Positions 5,502 to 6,288 of a stretch of DNA of 6,288 nt are shown piece by piece (position 1 is the stretch's first letter; the number at the start of each line of letters is the position of its first letter). Below the pieces are notes generated by a model that was not told the origin of the DNA, searched no databases, and was given only the letters and a program-made list of their open reading frames with translations. The position numbers were made by a program, and so were the translations under genes. This DNA comes from Anaerolineae bacterium (lineage in GTDB: Bacteria; Chloroflexota; Anaerolineae; UBA1429), in contig JAFGLK010000593.1 of NCBI GenBank assembly GCA_016928125.1, forward strand, positions 1 to 6,288, read 5' to 3'.

Positions 5502-5708
5502 ATGATGATGTTGAGTCTGGCCTTGCTGTGGATCGGGTGGATCGCCCTGGGCGTCATGGGCGTCAGGGCGCTCTTTCCAATCCGCGGCCAGCAAGCCGAT
5601 GAGATAAGAGCCGAGAGGCCACTCGATACACTCGCGCGGCGCTATGCTTCGGGCGAGATCGATCGAGACGCCTTCGAGCTGATGCGCGGCGATTTGGAGG
5701 AATTGTGA
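5502..5708 (+). CDS. Small membrane SHOCT protein (68 aa)
   Basis: A second, shorter SHOCT protein. A membrane helix lies right at the N-terminus (MMMLSLALLWIGWIALGVMG, 1-20, continuing to about 26), followed by a charged linker and the C-terminal SHOCT motif LARRYASGEIDRDAFELMRG (44-63). The tail is a clear relative of that in the preceding gene (RYARGEITREEYLSMRADL against RYASGEIDRDAFELMRGDL), so the pair probably arose by duplication or recruitment of related proteins. ATG 5502 is chosen because GGAG (5489-5492) is 9 nt upstream; ATG 5505 and 5508 are alternatives, and a TTG at 5487 would place the ribosome site inside the gene. Its stop is 2 nt before the preferred start of the YHS gene. 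No catalytic residues are seen; the likely role is a membrane-bound partner of the first SHOCT protein. Confidence 0.8.
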   Translation: MMMLSLALLWIGWIALGVMGVRALFPIRGQQADEIRAERPLDTLARRYASGEIDRDAFELMRGDLEEL

Positions 5709-5710
5709 CG

Positions 5711-5908
5711 ATGGCCAGAGACGTGGTGTGCGGCATGGAGGTGGACCCCAAGACGGCGGTAGCCACCAGCGAATACAAGGGCAAGACGTACTATTTCTGC
5801 GCCCGAGGCTGCAAGGCGGCCTTTGATCGGGACCCGGAGCGCTATCTGCAAGAGGCTCGGGAAGGCGACGACCAAGCCGCCGAGGGGCACGAGCACCATA
5901 TGAGCTAG
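5711..5908 (+). CDS. YHS domain metal-binding protein with His-rich tail
   Basis: A 65-residue soluble protein that is nearly all YHS domain. VVCGMEVDP (residues 5-13) opens it, then SEYKGKTYYFCARGCKAAF (20-38) supplies the CxxxC pair C30 and C34, followed by DPERYL (41-46). With C7 these are the expected soft-metal ligands. The tail GHEHHMS (59-65) adds three His and a Met. YHS domains of this CGMxVDP type are found as small chaperone-like proteins and at the N-terminus of copper/heavy-metal P-type ATPases, so copper or silver binding is the best guess. GGAGG (5696-5700) lies 10 nt before ATG 5711 and only 4 nt before an in-frame GTG at 5705. The GTG would overlap the previous stop as GTGA and add two residues; the ATG gives the usual family start. 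It is last in the operon, before the terminator. Confidence 0.88.
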   Translation: MARDVVCGMEVDPKTAVATSEYKGKTYYFCARGCKAAFDRDPERYLQEAREGDDQAAEGHEHHMS

Positions 5909-5961
5909 ACCTGCCATGCTCCCGCCCTGCTCTCCTCTCCCCCCTTGCCGAGCCGGGCGGT

Positions 5962-6009
5962 ACCGGCGCCGAGCTGCCCAATAGGCAGCTCGGCGTCGGT
6001 TTGTTTCTT
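5962..6009 (+). terminator. Intrinsic terminator of the SHOCT/YHS operon
   Basis: A perfect 12-bp stem, CGCCGAGCTGCC (5967-5978) with GGCAGCTCGGCG (5984-5995), has a 5-nt CAATA loop. It extends through one G.U pair and four more pairs (5962-5965 with 5997-6000) to 17 bp in total. It is followed by the T-rich run TTTGTTTCTT (6000-6009). It lies 53 nt past the YHS stop. On the minus strand the hairpin has no T-run, so it serves the plus-strand operon rather than the converging hydrolase gene. Confidence 0.9.
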
Positions 6010-6036
6010 GGGAAAGGATGCCCGGCGCCTTCCCGC

Positions 6037-6288
6037 TCACCCGTACGCCTCAATCCCCCGCACCGGCCCATGCCCCGGATACACGCGCCGGGCGCCGCGT
6101 TCGCGCAGCCTGCGCCAGTTCGCCCGCACCACCTGCGGATCCTCCAGGCCGATGTATTCGGGCGCCGTCAGGTCGCCGGTGAAGGCCGAGCCCTCGTCCA
6201 GCAGCAGCGAGACGCTGTCGTCGGAATGCCCCGGCGTGTGCAGGATCTCGCCGGCGATGCCGATCCCCTCCAGCAGCGCCCGGCTCGC
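6037..6288 (-). CDS. Metallo-beta-lactamase-fold hydrolase, C-terminal part (runs off right edge)
   Basis: The last 83 residues and stop of an MBL-fold metallohydrolase are present. Visible metal-site motifs are HTPGHSDDSVSLLL, which holds the third-motif His, then FTGDL with the bridging Asp, and VYPGHGPV with the final metal His near the C-terminus. The N-terminal HxHxDH motif must lie beyond the window. The family includes glyoxalase II, quorum lactonases and many uncharacterised thioester or lactone hydrolases; the substrate cannot be assigned from this end. The gene converges on the SHOCT/YHS operon with 128 nt between the stops, which contain the plus-strand terminator. Confidence 0.9.
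   Translation of the reverse strand, partial: ASRALLEGIGIAGEILHTPGHSDDSVSLLLDEGSAFTGDLTAPEYIGLEDPQVVRANWRRLRERGARRVYPGHGPVRGIEAYG

Overview
The window is GC-rich, with long antisense open frames lying over the real genes. It looks like a bacterial chromosome segment. The gene style and mix (an N-acyl-D-amino-acid deacylase, a homocysteine methyltransferase domain, an archaeal/Chloroflexi-type ferritin-like protein, SHOCT and YHS small proteins) suggest a member of the Chloroflexota. That placement is an inference from protein flavour only; no rRNA or other marker gene is present.

Left part, minus strand (1-2727). Reading right to left there is a complete ferritin-like diiron protein, a complete D-aminoacylase-type amidohydrolase, a 49-codon unrecognised gene, and the N-terminal third of a homocysteine S-methyltransferase that runs off the left edge. 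The small gene stops 2 nt before the methyltransferase start codon, so those two are probably translationally coupled. A perfect 18-nt palindrome lies between the ferritin and deacylase genes. It belongs to an interspersed repeat with a second copy at 5440-5468.

Middle (2728-3127) is a 400-nt divergent intergenic region. It holds a reasonable minus-strand promoter for the ferritin gene and an extended -10 candidate for the plus-strand genes.

Right part, plus strand (3128-5908). An OmpR/PhoB-type response regulator overlaps its histidine kinase by ATGA. Downstream is a distinctive promoter with three perfect ATCTTGA heptamers in an 11-bp register plus one degenerate copy, ending 11 nt before a TATCAT -10 box. 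This is the architecture expected of an OmpR/PhoB-family operator. It drives a leader with a 9-bp hairpin and then three small genes: a Met-rich single-pass membrane protein with a SHOCT tail, a second membrane SHOCT protein, and a YHS metal-binding protein with a His-rich tail. A strong intrinsic terminator (5962-6009) closes the unit. The most economical reading is a self-contained sensor-regulator-effector cassette for metal (copper/silver-like) or envelope stress. The kinase has a very short extracytoplasmic loop with His and Met residues on one helical face, and the YHS protein has a CxxxC motif.

Right edge (6037-6288). The C-terminal end of a metallo-beta-lactamase-fold hydrolase, on the minus strand, converges on the cassette. 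No tRNA, rRNA, CRISPR array, transposase or phage gene is visible.
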